From 1-14-0-10-37-14 sp037130845 (GTDB taxonomy: Bacteria; Patescibacteriota; Patescibacteriia; Patescibacteriales; Patescibacteriaceae): a DNA stretch of 64,000 nt. The notes under the pieces were generated by a model, which had not been told where the DNA came from, ran no database searches, and saw nothing but the letters and a program-made list of their open reading frames with translations. The position numbers and the translations under genes were made by a program. The stretch spans positions 10,115 to 74,114 of the forward strand of contig JBAXSE010000005.1 of assembly GCA_037130845.1 (NCBI GenBank). The letters are read 5' to 3'. The number at the start of each line of letters is the position of its first letter. The first letter of the stretch is position 1. Below, piece after piece: positions 16,659 through 25,314 of this stretch.

Positions 16659-17963
16659 ATGCGTAAAGGAATCTCAATTCTTACTGCTATCATCAGCTTG
16701 GTGCTGTTATTCGTTATCGGAACACCGGCAAAAGCCGACGTTGTCCTAACTGCTGCGCAAGGCGCTGCCGTTAGTCCGCAAAGTACCGGATTTGACATAA
16801 AAGTGTTGGTTAATAATCCGAGTTATGTGATTAGCGGAGCGTCAATGGTTATTGATTATAATGATTCACGAGGATTGAATTACAAATTAATCGGGGCCGG
16901 AGTTTCCGGAGATACGACTAAATCTGTATATTTAAGCCCTTTGGATACAACATCAACCAGGCATCAGATGCTGGTGAGTTATGTGGCAAAGACGCCTCTA
17001 ACACCCGGCAGCGGTTCCAATTTTCTGGAATTACATTTCGTTTTAAGTGCCGGCAACCACTATGTGGCAGGAGAAATCTTGAATATTACTATTCGCAATA
17101 TAGAAGTGGTAAACCAGGTAGCCGCCAAGATTCCGTCTACTGCCAGCATTGTTGTGCCGGTAGTCTTTGGCAATACGGCTCCGCCTGACCCTAGCTTCCG
17201 CATGTCGGTTGATCAGGCCTATAGCATTGGGCCGAATTCGCCGGAAATGATGCTGAGAGTTTGGATCGAGAATATCGTCGGTTTGATTTCCGAAATAGAA
17301 ATGGATATCTCTTCCGATAGTAATGTGCCTTTGGCCTACGGCTTGTATGCGGCCGGAACTCGTTTCCGTCTCGGCACAAAGACAAACGGCAATAAATATC
17401 CGGATTCAACAGATGCAAAAGATGACTGGTGGACTTTCTTGGATTTTCCGGTTGTAACTGACTATCATCAGCAGGCACATCTTAAATTCCAGGTAGCTGT
17501 CGGGCCTTTAATCGGCGCCCAGCCGAAGTTTAATTTCTTGCAACTCTATTTCCATCTGATAAACGGACGGACCTTGAAGACCGGACAATCTATGGTGATA
17601 CATATCAATAATATCAGGGTTAAGCTGGGTGATGGAAGCTATAATACTTCTTTGCCGGCAGTCGATGTGACTGTTATTTCCGGCGCCGCTACCGATGTTA
17701 TTGATTATAATGCTAATCCATTAGCTGTTTCTTGTTGGCCTAATCCGGCTTCCAATGCTTTGAATGTAAATTTTGAAGCCTTTGGACCGACTGATGTCAG
17801 CTTGGCCGGTGAAAATGGCTCAAGTATTAATTTGCAAAATTGCTTGTTGGCAGGACCTCAACAGTTCAGTGCTAACCTTAGCGGCTTGAGCCCAGGCCAT
17901 TATTTTCTGATCATTCAGGCTGGCTCCAGGCGCCAAACCGTGCCTCTGACAATTGTCAGGTAA
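16659..17963 (+). CDS. Secreted protein with T9SS-like C-terminal domain
   Basis: A 434-residue secreted protein. The signal peptide is about 1-26 (ISILTAIISLVLLFVIGTPAKA). Two tandem beta-rich, cohesin-like domains occupy about 27-165 and 175-340. The last 79 residues (CWPNPASNALNV, LSGLSPGHYFLIIQ) resemble a T9SS type-A sorting domain. No dockerin is present. Given the dockerin-like repeats in the upstream protein and the cohesin-like fold suggested here, the two could interact; this is inference. A terminator follows. Confidence 0.7.
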   Translation: MRKGISILTAIISLVLLFVIGTPAKADVVLTAAQGAAVSPQSTGFDIKVLVNNPSYVISGASMVIDYNDSRGLNYKLIGAGVSGDTTKSVYLSPLDTTSTRHQMLVSYVAKTPLTPGSGSNFLELHFVLSAGNHYVAGEILNITIRNIEVVNQVAAKIPSTASIVVPVVFGNTAPPDPSFRMSVDQAYSIGPNSPEMMLRVWIENIVGLISEIEMDISSDSNVPLAYGLYAAGTRFRLGTKTNGNKYPDSTDAKDDWWTFLDFPVVTDYHQQAHLKFQVAVGPLIGAQPKFNFLQLYFHLINGRTLKTGQSMVIHINNIRVKLGDGSYNTSLPAVDVTVISGAATDVIDYNANPLAVSCWPNPASNALNVNFEAFGPTDVSLAGENGSSINLQNCLLAGPQQFSANLSGLSPGHYFLIIQAGSRRQTVPLTIVR

Positions 17964-17969
17964 TCTCTT

Positions 17970-18003
17970 ATCCCGTATCGATATAAATCGATGCGGGATT
18001 TTA
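17970..18003 (+). terminator. Intrinsic terminator
   Basis: ATCCCGTATCGAT (17970-17982), loop ATAA, ATCGATGCGGGAT (17987-17999) with one mismatch, followed by a T-rich tract. Confidence 0.75.
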
Positions 18004-18017
18004 ATTTATCTCAAAGA

Positions 18018-18155
18018 TTAAATATAAAATATCAAAAATCAAAAATATCGAGTCTTTCCCGAAGCAAGTCGGACTGTATTATTAAATATTATAGACAAAA
18101 TAAATGTCCGTAGGACTCAATATCTTTGATTTTTGATATTTAATTTTTGATATTT
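18018..18155. repeat. AT-rich inverted-repeat element with a GC-rich centre
   Basis: Imperfect arms of about 35 bases (18018-18053 and 18114-18155), built of TATCAAAAATC-type sequence, surround a centre that contains TTTCCCGAAGCAAGTCGGAC. Related centres occur at 39757-39800 and 44203-44247, and similar AT-rich arms at 50896-50930. It looks like a small interspersed element or remnant. No coding capacity is seen. Confidence 0.5.
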
Positions 18156-18207
18156 AGTAATCTTTGGCTTTTTCGAGTATATTGTGTTAAAATTACTGCA
18201 TAAACCT

Positions 18208-20403
18208 ATGATTGCCAACCGGGGAAAATTTGGCTATTTTTTGTTATTGGCGGGGCTGTATGTCACCGCGATGGTTTTTGGCGTTTCAGCCTCTGCACAG
18301 TCGGTTTTAGTGCAATGCGCTAATGGTAAAATTTTTAGCAGCGAGACCAGCCGGGGGCAAAGCATAGAGCAAGCAATCGCCGCTTGGTCTACTTATCCGG
18401 GAGTATCTTTTGCCGAGCCGAATCCGGTTTATAAGGCCGCGGCTATTCCGACTGATTATTACATCAGTAATCAATGGTATCTCAAAAGGATCAAGGCGCC
18501 GCAGGCTTGGGACATAATTCGCGATGCGCCGGATGTGACTGTGGCGGTGATTGATTCAGGCGTGCAGATCAGCCATCCCGACCTCAAGGACAACTTGTGG
18601 GTTAACCAAGGTGAAATCCCGGGCAATGGCATTGATGACGACCGCAATGGCTATATCGATGATGTTAACGGCTATGATTTTGTCAACAAAACGGCAGACC
18701 CTTCGCCTAAGTTCCAGCCCGGTTTTACCGAAGACGGTGTGACTCATGGCACTGTGGTGGCGGGAGTCTTGGGCGCGGCCGGCAATAATACTTTGGGCGT
18801 AACTGGAGTGGCATGGCGCGTTAATATTATGGCTCTTAAAGTAATGGATGATCGAGGCGAAACGCGGGCAGACAAGGTTGTAGAAGCGATAAATTACGCA
18901 GTGAGAAACAAGGCAAATATCATCAACCTCAGTTTTATCGGGTCCGGTTATAGCAAGGCGCTGGAGGATGCTATCAGGCGCGCTTATGAGGCTGGCATCG
19001 TTGTTGTGGCTGCTGGCGGCAATGATTTGTCAGCGGGCCATGGGCAATTTCTAGATAACAAGCCGATGTATCCTGTTTGCATGGACGGCAAGCCGGGAGA
19101 AAATATGGTTATTGGCGTGGCGGCAACCAATGCCCTGGATGAAAAAACCAGTTTTTCCGGATATGGTAAAAAGTGTATCGATATCGCCGCGCCCGGCATG
19201 AGTATTTTTAGCACTACGGTATATTCTCCTCGCCATAAGATCGGAGAAAATTATTTCACTAAATATTACGATGGTTATTGGTCGGGCACTTCGTTGGCGG
19301 TACCGCAGGTATCAGGAGCGCTAGCGCTGATCATGCAGGCTAACCCTGGGCTTAGGGCCAAGGAAGCCGCAGACGTCTTGCTGTCTTCGGCTGACAATAT
19401 TTATGGCGTCAATCAGCAGTATTATGCCCAGTTGGGCACCGGACGCTTGGATTTATTGAATGCGGTGGTGACTGCCAAAGCGCGCATCAGTCCATGGAAG
19501 GCAAACTTGTTGGTCGCGGATTATGATGTGTTAGGCATGGTTAAGGTTATTAGAAATAATGCCATAATTAATGAATTCCAGGCTTTTGCTACCGGCACGC
19601 CTTTGTCAATCGCCGGCGGCGATGTGGATGGCGATGGCCTGCCTGAAATCGTGGCAGCTTCGGCCTTGGATAATCGGCCGGAAATTAGAGTTTTTAGCCA
19701 ACAAGGCAAGCTCAAGAAATCATGGCTGGCTTTTCCGTCTGCCTTTAAAGGCGGTATAAATCTCGCGGTTGCCGATGTTAATCAGGATGGCCAAGCCGAG
19801 ATTATTGCCGCTGCCGGTCCCGGAGCGCAGCCGGAGGTTAAGATATATACTGCCCAAGGCAAATTGCTCAAAACATTCTTGGCCTACGATGCTAAATTCC
19901 GGGGCGGTGTAAAAATTGCCATAGGCGAATTATACGGAAATGCCGGCGTGCAGATAATAACAATCCCTGCGACCAATAGTCCGGCTCAAGTGAGGATCTT
20001 TAATGTGCAAGGGAAAATCCTGACTCAATTCTATGCCTATGATCAGAAAATTAGGGGCTCCTTTAATCTGGCCATTGCCGATGTGAGAGGCTTGGCTAGC
20101 CGAGAATCAGAAATTGTGGTGGCCGGAGGAAAAGGCCTGGAGCCGTATCTTAAATTCTTTAGTCCTTCCGGCCGATTGGTGCGCCGCTTTGCCGCTTATA
20201 ATACAAAGTTCTTAGGCGGAGTAAATGTAGCTGCCGGAGACTTGGATAATGACGGCCTGGATGAAGTGGTGACAGGTCCCGAAATAAGCGGTACGCCTAA
20301 TGTCGCTTGGTACAAAGTTAGCGGGCGTCTCTTGACCACCTCTTTTGTCGCAAAAAAAGAAAATAAAAACGGCGTTAACGTCGCCGTCTTCTATAGTAAA
20401 TAA
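18208..20403 (+). CDS. Secreted subtilisin-like serine protease with FG-GAP-like repeats
   Basis: About 731 residues from the ATG at 18208; a GTG at 18184 is an alternative start. The signal peptide (LLLAGLYVTAMVFGVSASA) and a short pro-region are followed by a peptidase S8 domain. The catalytic Asp is in AVIDSGVQ (about 116), His in THGTVVAGV (about 180), the oxyanion Asn in AAGGND, and Ser in SGTSLAVPQ (about 362). The C-terminal half has at least four FG-GAP/VCBS-like units with calcium-type loops such as DVDGDGLPE, DVNQDGQAE and DLDNDGLDE, which may form a beta-propeller binding face. It probably processes or degrades proteins at the cell surface. The SDR gene starts seven bases after the stop. 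Confidence 0.88.
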   Translation: MIANRGKFGYFLLLAGLYVTAMVFGVSASAQSVLVQCANGKIFSSETSRGQSIEQAIAAWSTYPGVSFAEPNPVYKAAAIPTDYYISNQWYLKRIKAPQAWDIIRDAPDVTVAVIDSGVQISHPDLKDNLWVNQGEIPGNGIDDDRNGYIDDVNGYDFVNKTADPSPKFQPGFTEDGVTHGTVVAGVLGAAGNNTLGVTGVAWRVNIMALKVMDDRGETRADKVVEAINYAVRNKANIINLSFIGSGYSKALEDAIRRAYEAGIVVVAAGGNDLSAGHGQFLDNKPMYPVCMDGKPGENMVIGVAATNALDEKTSFSGYGKKCIDIAAPGMSIFSTTVYSPRHKIGENYFTKYYDGYWSGTSLAVPQVSGALALIMQANPGLRAKEAADVLLSSADNIYGVNQQYYAQLGTGRLDLLNAVVTAKARISPWKANLLVADYDVLGMVKVIRNNAIINEFQAFATGTPLSIAGGDVDGDGLPEIVAASALDNRPEIRVFSQQGKLKKSWLAFPSAFKGGINLAVADVNQDGQAEIIAAAGPGAQPEVKIYTAQGKLLKTFLAYDAKFRGGVKIAIGELYGNAGVQIITIPATNSPAQVRIFNVQGKILTQFYAYDQKIRGSFNLAIADVRGLASRESEIVVAGGKGLEPYLKFFSPSGRLVRRFAAYNTKFLGGVNVAAGDLDNDGLDEVVTGPEISGTPNVAWYKVSGRLLTTSFVAKKENKNGVNVAVFYSK

Positions 20404-20410
20404 TTATCAT

Positions 20411-21427
20411 ATGGGCAGCAAATTAATTTTTGACAAAAAGAATATCTTGGTATTAGGGGGAGCCGGATTTATAGGCTCTCATCTGATGGATTTCTTGGTT
20501 AAAGAAAGCAAGATTATCTGCATTGATAACTTTTCCAGCGGCAGCGAACGCAATATCGATCATCTGCTGTCTAATTCTAATTTTCGCTTTATCAAGCACG
20601 ATATGGCGCTACCCATAATCTTGGAAGATTATAGCGAGCTTGCTGACTTTAAAGTTGAATTCCAGGGAATCCAAGAAATTTATAATCTGGCTTGCCCGAC
20701 TTCGCCGAAAGACTTTGCCAAGAATCGGCTAGCTAATGTGCTGGCTAATTCTTATGTAGTCAAGAATGGCCTTGATCTTGCCTTGCGTTATCAAGCGAAG
20801 TATCTGCATTTTTCTTCTTCGGTGGTATATGGACAACGATCTTCCAACGAAAAAAGGGTCATGGAGAGCGAAGAGGGCGCGGTAGATCAGCTATCTGACC
20901 GCGCGTCTTATGACGAAGGCAAGCGCTTTGCCGAAACGATGATTAAGACTTATCATGATATTTTTGAAATTGACGCTAAGATTGCACGAATTTTTCGTAT
21001 TTATGGCCCGCGCATGCCCTTGGAGGAGGGGCATATGATTCCCGATTTTATTACAAATGCCATGGATAACAAGGATTTGTTCATTTATGGCGATGCCAAT
21101 TTTTCGACCAGCTTGTGTTATATTGACGATTGTATCAGCGGTGTGGTAAAACTGATGTCCAGTGATTTGTTCGGTCCGGTCAATATCGGCTCTGACATTG
21201 ACATCAAGATTATTGATGTAGCCAACAAGATTATTGCCGATACCGGCTCAAGCTCGCAGGTTGTGTTGGCTGATCCATTATTATTCATGACACCGCTAGC
21301 TTTGCCGGATATTACCTTGGCGCGAGAGGCCTTAACCTGGATGCCGCTGGTCACCGTAGAAAATGGCTTGCGCAAGACTATCAAGGATTTGGAGGCGAAT
21401 CGCGGCGTGAAAGGAATGGAGGTTTAG
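20411..21427 (+). CDS. NAD-dependent epimerase/UDP-glucuronate decarboxylase-like SDR
   Basis: A 338-residue extended short-chain dehydrogenase. The NAD-binding loop GGAGFIGSH is near residue 15. SSSVVYG supplies the catalytic serine near 137, and SYDEGKR supplies the YxxxK pair near 171. RIFRIYGPRM and the downstream substrate region resemble UDP-glucuronate decarboxylase/UDP-glucose epimerases. It makes or alters a nucleotide sugar for the adjacent glycosyltransferases; the precise sugar is not determined. The ATG at 20411 is preferred over an upstream in-frame start inside the protease gene. Confidence 0.85.
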   Translation: MGSKLIFDKKNILVLGGAGFIGSHLMDFLVKESKIICIDNFSSGSERNIDHLLSNSNFRFIKHDMALPIILEDYSELADFKVEFQGIQEIYNLACPTSPKDFAKNRLANVLANSYVVKNGLDLALRYQAKYLHFSSSVVYGQRSSNEKRVMESEEGAVDQLSDRASYDEGKRFAETMIKTYHDIFEIDAKIARIFRIYGPRMPLEEGHMIPDFITNAMDNKDLFIYGDANFSTSLCYIDDCISGVVKLMSSDLFGPVNIGSDIDIKIIDVANKIIADTGSSSQVVLADPLLFMTPLALPDITLAREALTWMPLVTVENGLRKTIKDLEANRGVKGMEV

Positions 21428-21437
21428 ATATTAAATT

Positions 21438-22100
21438 ATGAAGGTTTACGTAGTTATCGCCGCCTATAACGAAGAAGAAAATATTGCCGCAGTGGTGCGG
21501 TCAGTTTTGGCTGTGGCGGACAAGGTGGTGGTGGTAGATGATTGCAGCCATGATCGCACAGGCCGGGCTGCCAGTGAGGCCGGAGCCGAGGTATTGTCTT
21601 TTGTCGTTAATCGCGGACAAGGCGCGGCGTTGCGCGCCGGCACTCGCTGGGCCTTGGCGGATGGCGCCGATGTGATTGTGCATTTTGATGCCGACGGCCA
21701 GTTTCGCGCCGAAGATATTCCGCTATCAGTCGAACCGATTGTTGCCGGCCGAGCCGAGGTGGTCTTGGGTTCACGTTTTTTAAATGCCGCCACTAAGATG
21801 CCAAATACAAAACGTTATTTGATTATGCCCTTGGCGCGGTTTATCAATGAGCTTGCCGGAGGCATCCGCCTCACTGATCCGCAGTCCGGTTTCCGCGTCA
21901 TGTCGGCTGCGACGGCTAGCCGGCTGGAATGGCGCCAAGACCGCATGGCCCATTGCACCGAAATACTGGCATTGATTTCTGAACATCAATTCAAAGTCGA
22001 AGAAGTGCCCATCACAGTGCTGTATCATGGTTATGGCCAGCGCATGGCGGATGGCTATAAGATTGTTTTTGATTTAATTCTTAAGCGCTTGCTGAGTTAG
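21438..22100 (+). CDS. GT2 family glycosyltransferase (dolichol-phosphate mannosyltransferase-like)
   Basis: A 220-residue GT-A enzyme. The N-terminal VVIAAYNEEENI is followed by VVVVDDCSHDRT, VNRGQGAALRAG and the metal-binding FDADGQF. It resembles enzymes that transfer a sugar from a nucleotide donor to a polyprenyl phosphate. It ends at the GT-A domain with no TM helix. The next gene, DUF2304, is a common partner of this type of enzyme in bacterial glycan loci. ATG 11 bases after the SDR gene. Confidence 0.88.
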   Translation: MKVYVVIAAYNEEENIAAVVRSVLAVADKVVVVDDCSHDRTGRAASEAGAEVLSFVVNRGQGAALRAGTRWALADGADVIVHFDADGQFRAEDIPLSVEPIVAGRAEVVLGSRFLNAATKMPNTKRYLIMPLARFINELAGGIRLTDPQSGFRVMSAATASRLEWRQDRMAHCTEILALISEHQFKVEEVPITVLYHGYGQRMADGYKIVFDLILKRLLS

Positions 22101-22119
22101 GCAAGTGATTTTTATCAAT

Positions 22120-22458
22120 ATGTATCAGCTCATAATCGCCTTGCTCTTGATTGCATTTTTTTTGGGCAAATTATTCTGGCAAAAAAAGCAAAGCCATATC
22201 TCAATGGGTGAGTTTTATTTTTGGCTGATATTCTGGCTGGGGTCTTTGGCCTTGGTTTTTGGCTTAAAGCAGCTTGATGCTTTTGTCCGTTGGCTGGGAT
22301 TTTCCGCTTCGGGCATCCAGGTGTTGTTGTATCTGGGGGTTGCTGTTTTATTTTATTTGATTTTCCGTTTGCGCCTTAGATTGGAAAGAATGGAAGAAAA
22401 CATCACCAAGATGGTTGAATCGATGGCTCTGGCGGAGAAAGAAAAACCTCGCTCCTAA
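22120..22458 (+). CDS. DUF2304 small membrane protein
   Basis: About 112 residues from the ATG at 22120 (a GTG at 22105 would add five residues). Three hydrophobic helices lie at about 1-20, 35-55 and 68-87. A charged C-terminal tail (RLRLRLERMEENITKMVES) forms a short coiled coil. The order GT2 then DUF2304 is typical of this family. It may help anchor or partner the preceding transferase; that is inference from context. Confidence 0.75.
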   Translation: MYQLIIALLLIAFFLGKLFWQKKQSHISMGEFYFWLIFWLGSLALVFGLKQLDAFVRWLGFSASGIQVLLYLGVAVLFYLIFRLRLRLERMEENITKMVESMALAEKEKPRS

Positions 22459-22479
22459 CAAGAAGCGTTAAATATCATT

Positions 22480-23628
22480 ATGAAGATAGCTCAGATTGTT
22501 TCTACATTTCCTCCATACAAAGGCGGCATGGGCAATGTGGCCTATCATTTTGCTTGGTCATTAGCCAGCTTTAAGCATCAGATCAGCGTCTTGACTCCGC
22601 TGTATGGCAATGAGGCAGCCAAGAAGCAAGAAGCTCTATTGCCTAATTTGGAAGTGCGCCGCCTAAAGCCTGTTTTTTCTTTTGGCAACGCGGCGATTAT
22701 GTCCGATTTATTCAAGCAACTAAAGGGAGCCGAAATAATCCATTTGCATTACCCGTTCTATGGCTGCGCTTTTTTGATTGCCGCCTATCGCCGAATTATT
22801 GATCGGCGATGCCGTTTATTAGTGCATTATCATATGGATACGCGCGCCCAGGGATGGAAGGGCTTGGTTTTTAAAACCTATCGTTATTTGTTGGCCCCTT
22901 GGGTGTTCCGCTGCGCCGATGCTATCACTTGCGCTTCGCTCGATTATGTTAAGCATGGGGATATGGCCGGCTTTTACGCCAAGCATGCTGCTAAGTTTGT
23001 CCAAGTGCCTTTTGGCGTAGATGCCGATAAATTCCATCCCGGAGAAAATCAGCAGAAGCAAATTTTGTTTGTCGGCGGTCTTGATAAGGCGCATTATTTT
23101 AAGGGCTTGGATATTTTACTGGAAGCTTTTGCCGGTTTGTCCGGACCCATGATTGACTATCGCTTGGTTATCGTGGGCCATGGTGATTTGTTGCCGGTCT
23201 ATCGAGAGATGGCGGTTAAGCTGGGTGTGGCCGAGCGGGTAGACTTCCGCGATCAAGTGAATGATGCTCAGTTGGCTGAAGTCTATCGCGAATCCAGTTT
23301 TTTGGTTTTGCCTTCGATCAATCGCAATGAAGCCTTTGGCTTAGTATTGCTGGAGGCGATGGCTTCTGGCCTGCCGGTTATTGCCTCAAACTTGCCCGGA
23401 GTGCGCTCGGTCTTCCGCAATGGGCAGCATGGCTATCTGGTGCGCCCCGGCGATACTGATGATCTAGGCAAAAAAATCTGGCAGTTGGCAGCTAATGATC
23501 AGCAGTACCAAATGATGCGCACGGCGGCCAGAGAATTGGTTTTAGAGCGTTATACTTGGCAAAAGGCGGCTGAGCGGCTGAATGAATTGTATTTTCGGAT
23601 TAGGTTTGCGCCGGAGAAACGCTCCTGA
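22480..23628 (+). CDS. GT4 family glycosyltransferase
   Basis: A 382-residue GT-B enzyme. The N-terminal domain starts IAQIVSTFPPYKGGMGNVAYH, a common GT4 acceptor-site pattern. The C-terminal domain carries FVGGLDKAHYFKGLDILLEAF, RNEAFGLVLLEAMASGLPV (EX7E motif) and a PGVRSV segment. It is probably part of the same surface glycan pathway as the SDR and GT2 genes. Its stop codon coincides with the start of an inverted hairpin repeat, so the intergenic element abuts the gene exactly. Confidence 0.88.
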   Translation: MKIAQIVSTFPPYKGGMGNVAYHFAWSLASFKHQISVLTPLYGNEAAKKQEALLPNLEVRRLKPVFSFGNAAIMSDLFKQLKGAEIIHLHYPFYGCAFLIAAYRRIIDRRCRLLVHYHMDTRAQGWKGLVFKTYRYLLAPWVFRCADAITCASLDYVKHGDMAGFYAKHAAKFVQVPFGVDADKFHPGENQQKQILFVGGLDKAHYFKGLDILLEAFAGLSGPMIDYRLVIVGHGDLLPVYREMAVKLGVAERVDFRDQVNDAQLAEVYRESSFLVLPSINRNEAFGLVLLEAMASGLPVIASNLPGVRSVFRNGQHGYLVRPGDTDDLGKKIWQLAANDQQYQMMRTAARELVLERYTWQKAAERLNELYFRIRFAPEKRS

Positions 23629-24146
23629 ATTTATCCCCTGTACTCCAGGGGATCTCATCAAGCAGGACGGTCATCAAATACAGTCAGATATTTAATATGC
23701 GATCCTGGCAAAGAAATGAAGTATTATATTTCAGAACATAAAGAGTAGCGTTTTGCGCGTACAAAATAAATATGAAGAAATTCGAAATAATAAATAATCT
23801 TGAAAAAATAAATAACAAAGGTAGATTTGACGAACTTTTGAGTTTTATAGGATCTTTATTCGGTGGATATTGGTTCTGGAACATGACTTTGATTAATAAA
23901 TTAAAATTTCTATTTTACGTCCTCGTTGGCGTTTTGGCAGGTATAGCATTTTTTACTTTATTAGTTAGAATGTTTATTAAATAAGTTTTTTACATCACTA
24001 TGAGATCTTTATGAATATAGAGATGTGTATTTATAAAAATTTTTTAAAATAAGACGAATATTCATGGTGTGTGAGCGCACATATACGATTTAATTTAATT
24101 AGACGTTTTATACTTACTTAGGAGATCTCCGTGTTCACGGAGATAA
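23628..24146. mobile_element. Element with inverted hairpin ends carrying a small gene
   Basis: The inverted left hairpin is ATCCCCTG, loop TACTC, CAGGGGAT (23633-23653); the right hairpin is ATCTCCGTG, TT, CACGGAGAT (24125-24144), with GGAG foot at 24121-24124. Both have their AAATA side facing outward. The element fills the whole gap between two glycosyltransferase genes, carries one 70-codon reading frame and is markedly AT-rich. The shorter element at 12999-13180 shares interior sequence. GGAG in the right arm (24139-24142) lies 11 bases before the next ATG. Confidence 0.6.
23772..23984 (+). CDS. Small membrane protein within the hairpin-ended element
   Basis: A 70-residue product of unknown family, rich in Lys, Ile, Asn and Phe. 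A charged N-terminal half (KKFEIINNLEKINNKGRFDELL) precedes one clear membrane helix at about 44-66 (LKFLFYVLVGVLAGIAFFTLLV). There is no SD; the sequence before the ATG (AAAATAAAT) is conserved in the shorter element at 12999, where the ATG has become ATC. Base composition is more AT-rich than the neighbours, which suggests separate origin. It could be a passenger gene; no function is claimed. Confidence 0.5.
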   Translation: MKKFEIINNLEKINNKGRFDELLSFIGSLFGGYWFWNMTLINKLKFLFYVLVGVLAGIAFFTLLVRMFIK

Positions 24147-24153
24147 ATACTTG

Positions 24154-25314
24154 ATGAAAATATTCTTCATCCACAATCTATACTTCCCCCAAGAGCGGGG
24201 TGGCGCCGAAAAATATGTGCGGCGTCTGGCGTCTGAAGCAACAGCAGCCGGACATCAGGCGCTTATTATCACCACTGCCGAGGCAGACCGGCAATGGGAG
24301 GTTGATGGCCTGCCGGTTTTCGGTTTGGCTAGCGATTTTGCGGCGATTGGCGATCGGCCGATGCTGAGGCGTTATGTTTGGCAGTTGGCAAATCTGAGAG
24401 GCAAGCGACGAGCGGAAAAATTGCAACAGATTTTGGCGCGTGAGCAGCCTGATTTGGTTGTAACTTGCAATATGATTGGTCTGGGTATGGCTTGCTTAGA
24501 GATTGCGGCCAAGTATCGTCATGTCCATATCTTACATGATGTGCAATTGCTATACCCTAGCGGGCTGGTGCAGTTTGGTTTAGAGCGCCGAGTGGATGCT
24601 TGGATTTTTAAAATATATCGCGCTTGGTTGCGTCCTAGTTTAGCTAAGGTAAAAAAAGTTGTTTCGCCGTCATTGTGGTTGTTGGATTGGCATCGTCAGC
24701 GCGGTCTATTTGCCAAGGCGGAGTGTAAGGTCTTAGCCAATCCACAGCCGAATCTAAAGGCTGGCGTGCGACCTGCGATAAGGGCAGATAGACCATTTCG
24801 CTTGTTATTCGTAGGACAATTAGAAAAACACAAAGGTCTAAAGGTTCTAGTTGAGGCATATCGCTTGCTGGATAAACAAAAGTTCACGCTAACTATTGCC
24901 GGAGATGGATCTTTGGCTAAATGGCTATCGGAACAGACCTTTGAGGGCTTGACTGTTTTGGGCCGGCAGACTTCCGAAGAAGTCAGCAATCTGATGTCTA
25001 GATCTGATTGTTTGATTGTGCCTAGTTTGGTTTGGGAAAACGCGCCTTTGGTATTAAGCGAGGCATTAGCTTGCGGCTTGCCAGCTATTGGCAGTGATTT
25101 TGGCGGCATCGCCGAGATGATTGATGATGACGAGCTACGATTCATGCCAGGGGATGCAATCAGTCTAGCGGATAAAATAAAACGGCTTGCCCGCCAGACG
25201 GAGTCGTCGAGGCAGGCCAGCCGTTCTAATCTTGCGTCTGAACCGAAAGCTATTTGGGGAGCCACGGATTATTTAAAGGCGCTATTGGCGTTTGCATTTG
25301 ATGTTGATAAATAA
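24154..25314 (+). CDS. GT4 family glycosyltransferase
   Basis: A 386-residue GT-B enzyme starting KIFFIHNLYFPQERGGAEKYVR. The C-terminal domain has LLFVGQLEKHKGLKVLVEAY, a VWENAPLVLSEALACGLPA motif with the EX7E glutamates, and SDFGGIAEMI. The ATG at 24154 lies 11 bases after GGAG in the hairpin arm; a TTG one codon upstream is possible. Residues about 345-357 (ARQTESSRQASRS) are encoded by a GC-rich hairpin repeat (25183-25223). The last 65 bases overlap the convergent gene at 25250, so the C-terminal tail may be an extension after repeat insertion. Confidence 0.85.
   Translation: MKIFFIHNLYFPQERGGAEKYVRRLASEATAAGHQALIITTAEADRQWEVDGLPVFGLASDFAAIGDRPMLRRYVWQLANLRGKRRAEKLQQILAREQPDLVVTCNMIGLGMACLEIAAKYRHVHILHDVQLLYPSGLVQFGLERRVDAWIFKIYRAWLRPSLAKVKKVVSPSLWLLDWHRQRGLFAKAECKVLANPQPNLKAGVRPAIRADRPFRLLFVGQLEKHKGLKVLVEAYRLLDKQKFTLTIAGDGSLAKWLSEQTFEGLTVLGRQTSEEVSNLMSRSDCLIVPSLVWENAPLVLSEALACGLPAIGSDFGGIAEMIDDDELRFMPGDAISLADKIKRLARQTESSRQASRSNLASEPKAIWGATDYLKALLAFAFDVDK
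25183..25223. repeat. GC-rich hairpin repeat inside a coding sequence
   Basis: The ends CGGCTTGCCCGCC and GGCAGGCCAGCCG pair with two mismatches around GAGTCGTCGA. Similar hairpins with CCCGCCAG/GGCAGG ends and an AGTC centre occur in non-coding DNA at 41617-41651 and 57907-57937. Here it is read in frame as part of the glycosyltransferase C-terminus. Confidence 0.5.

Noticed and set aside
12999..24146. CRISPR array from the repeated hairpins
   Set aside because: Copies are far apart, in both orientations and without regular spacers, and no cas genes are present.
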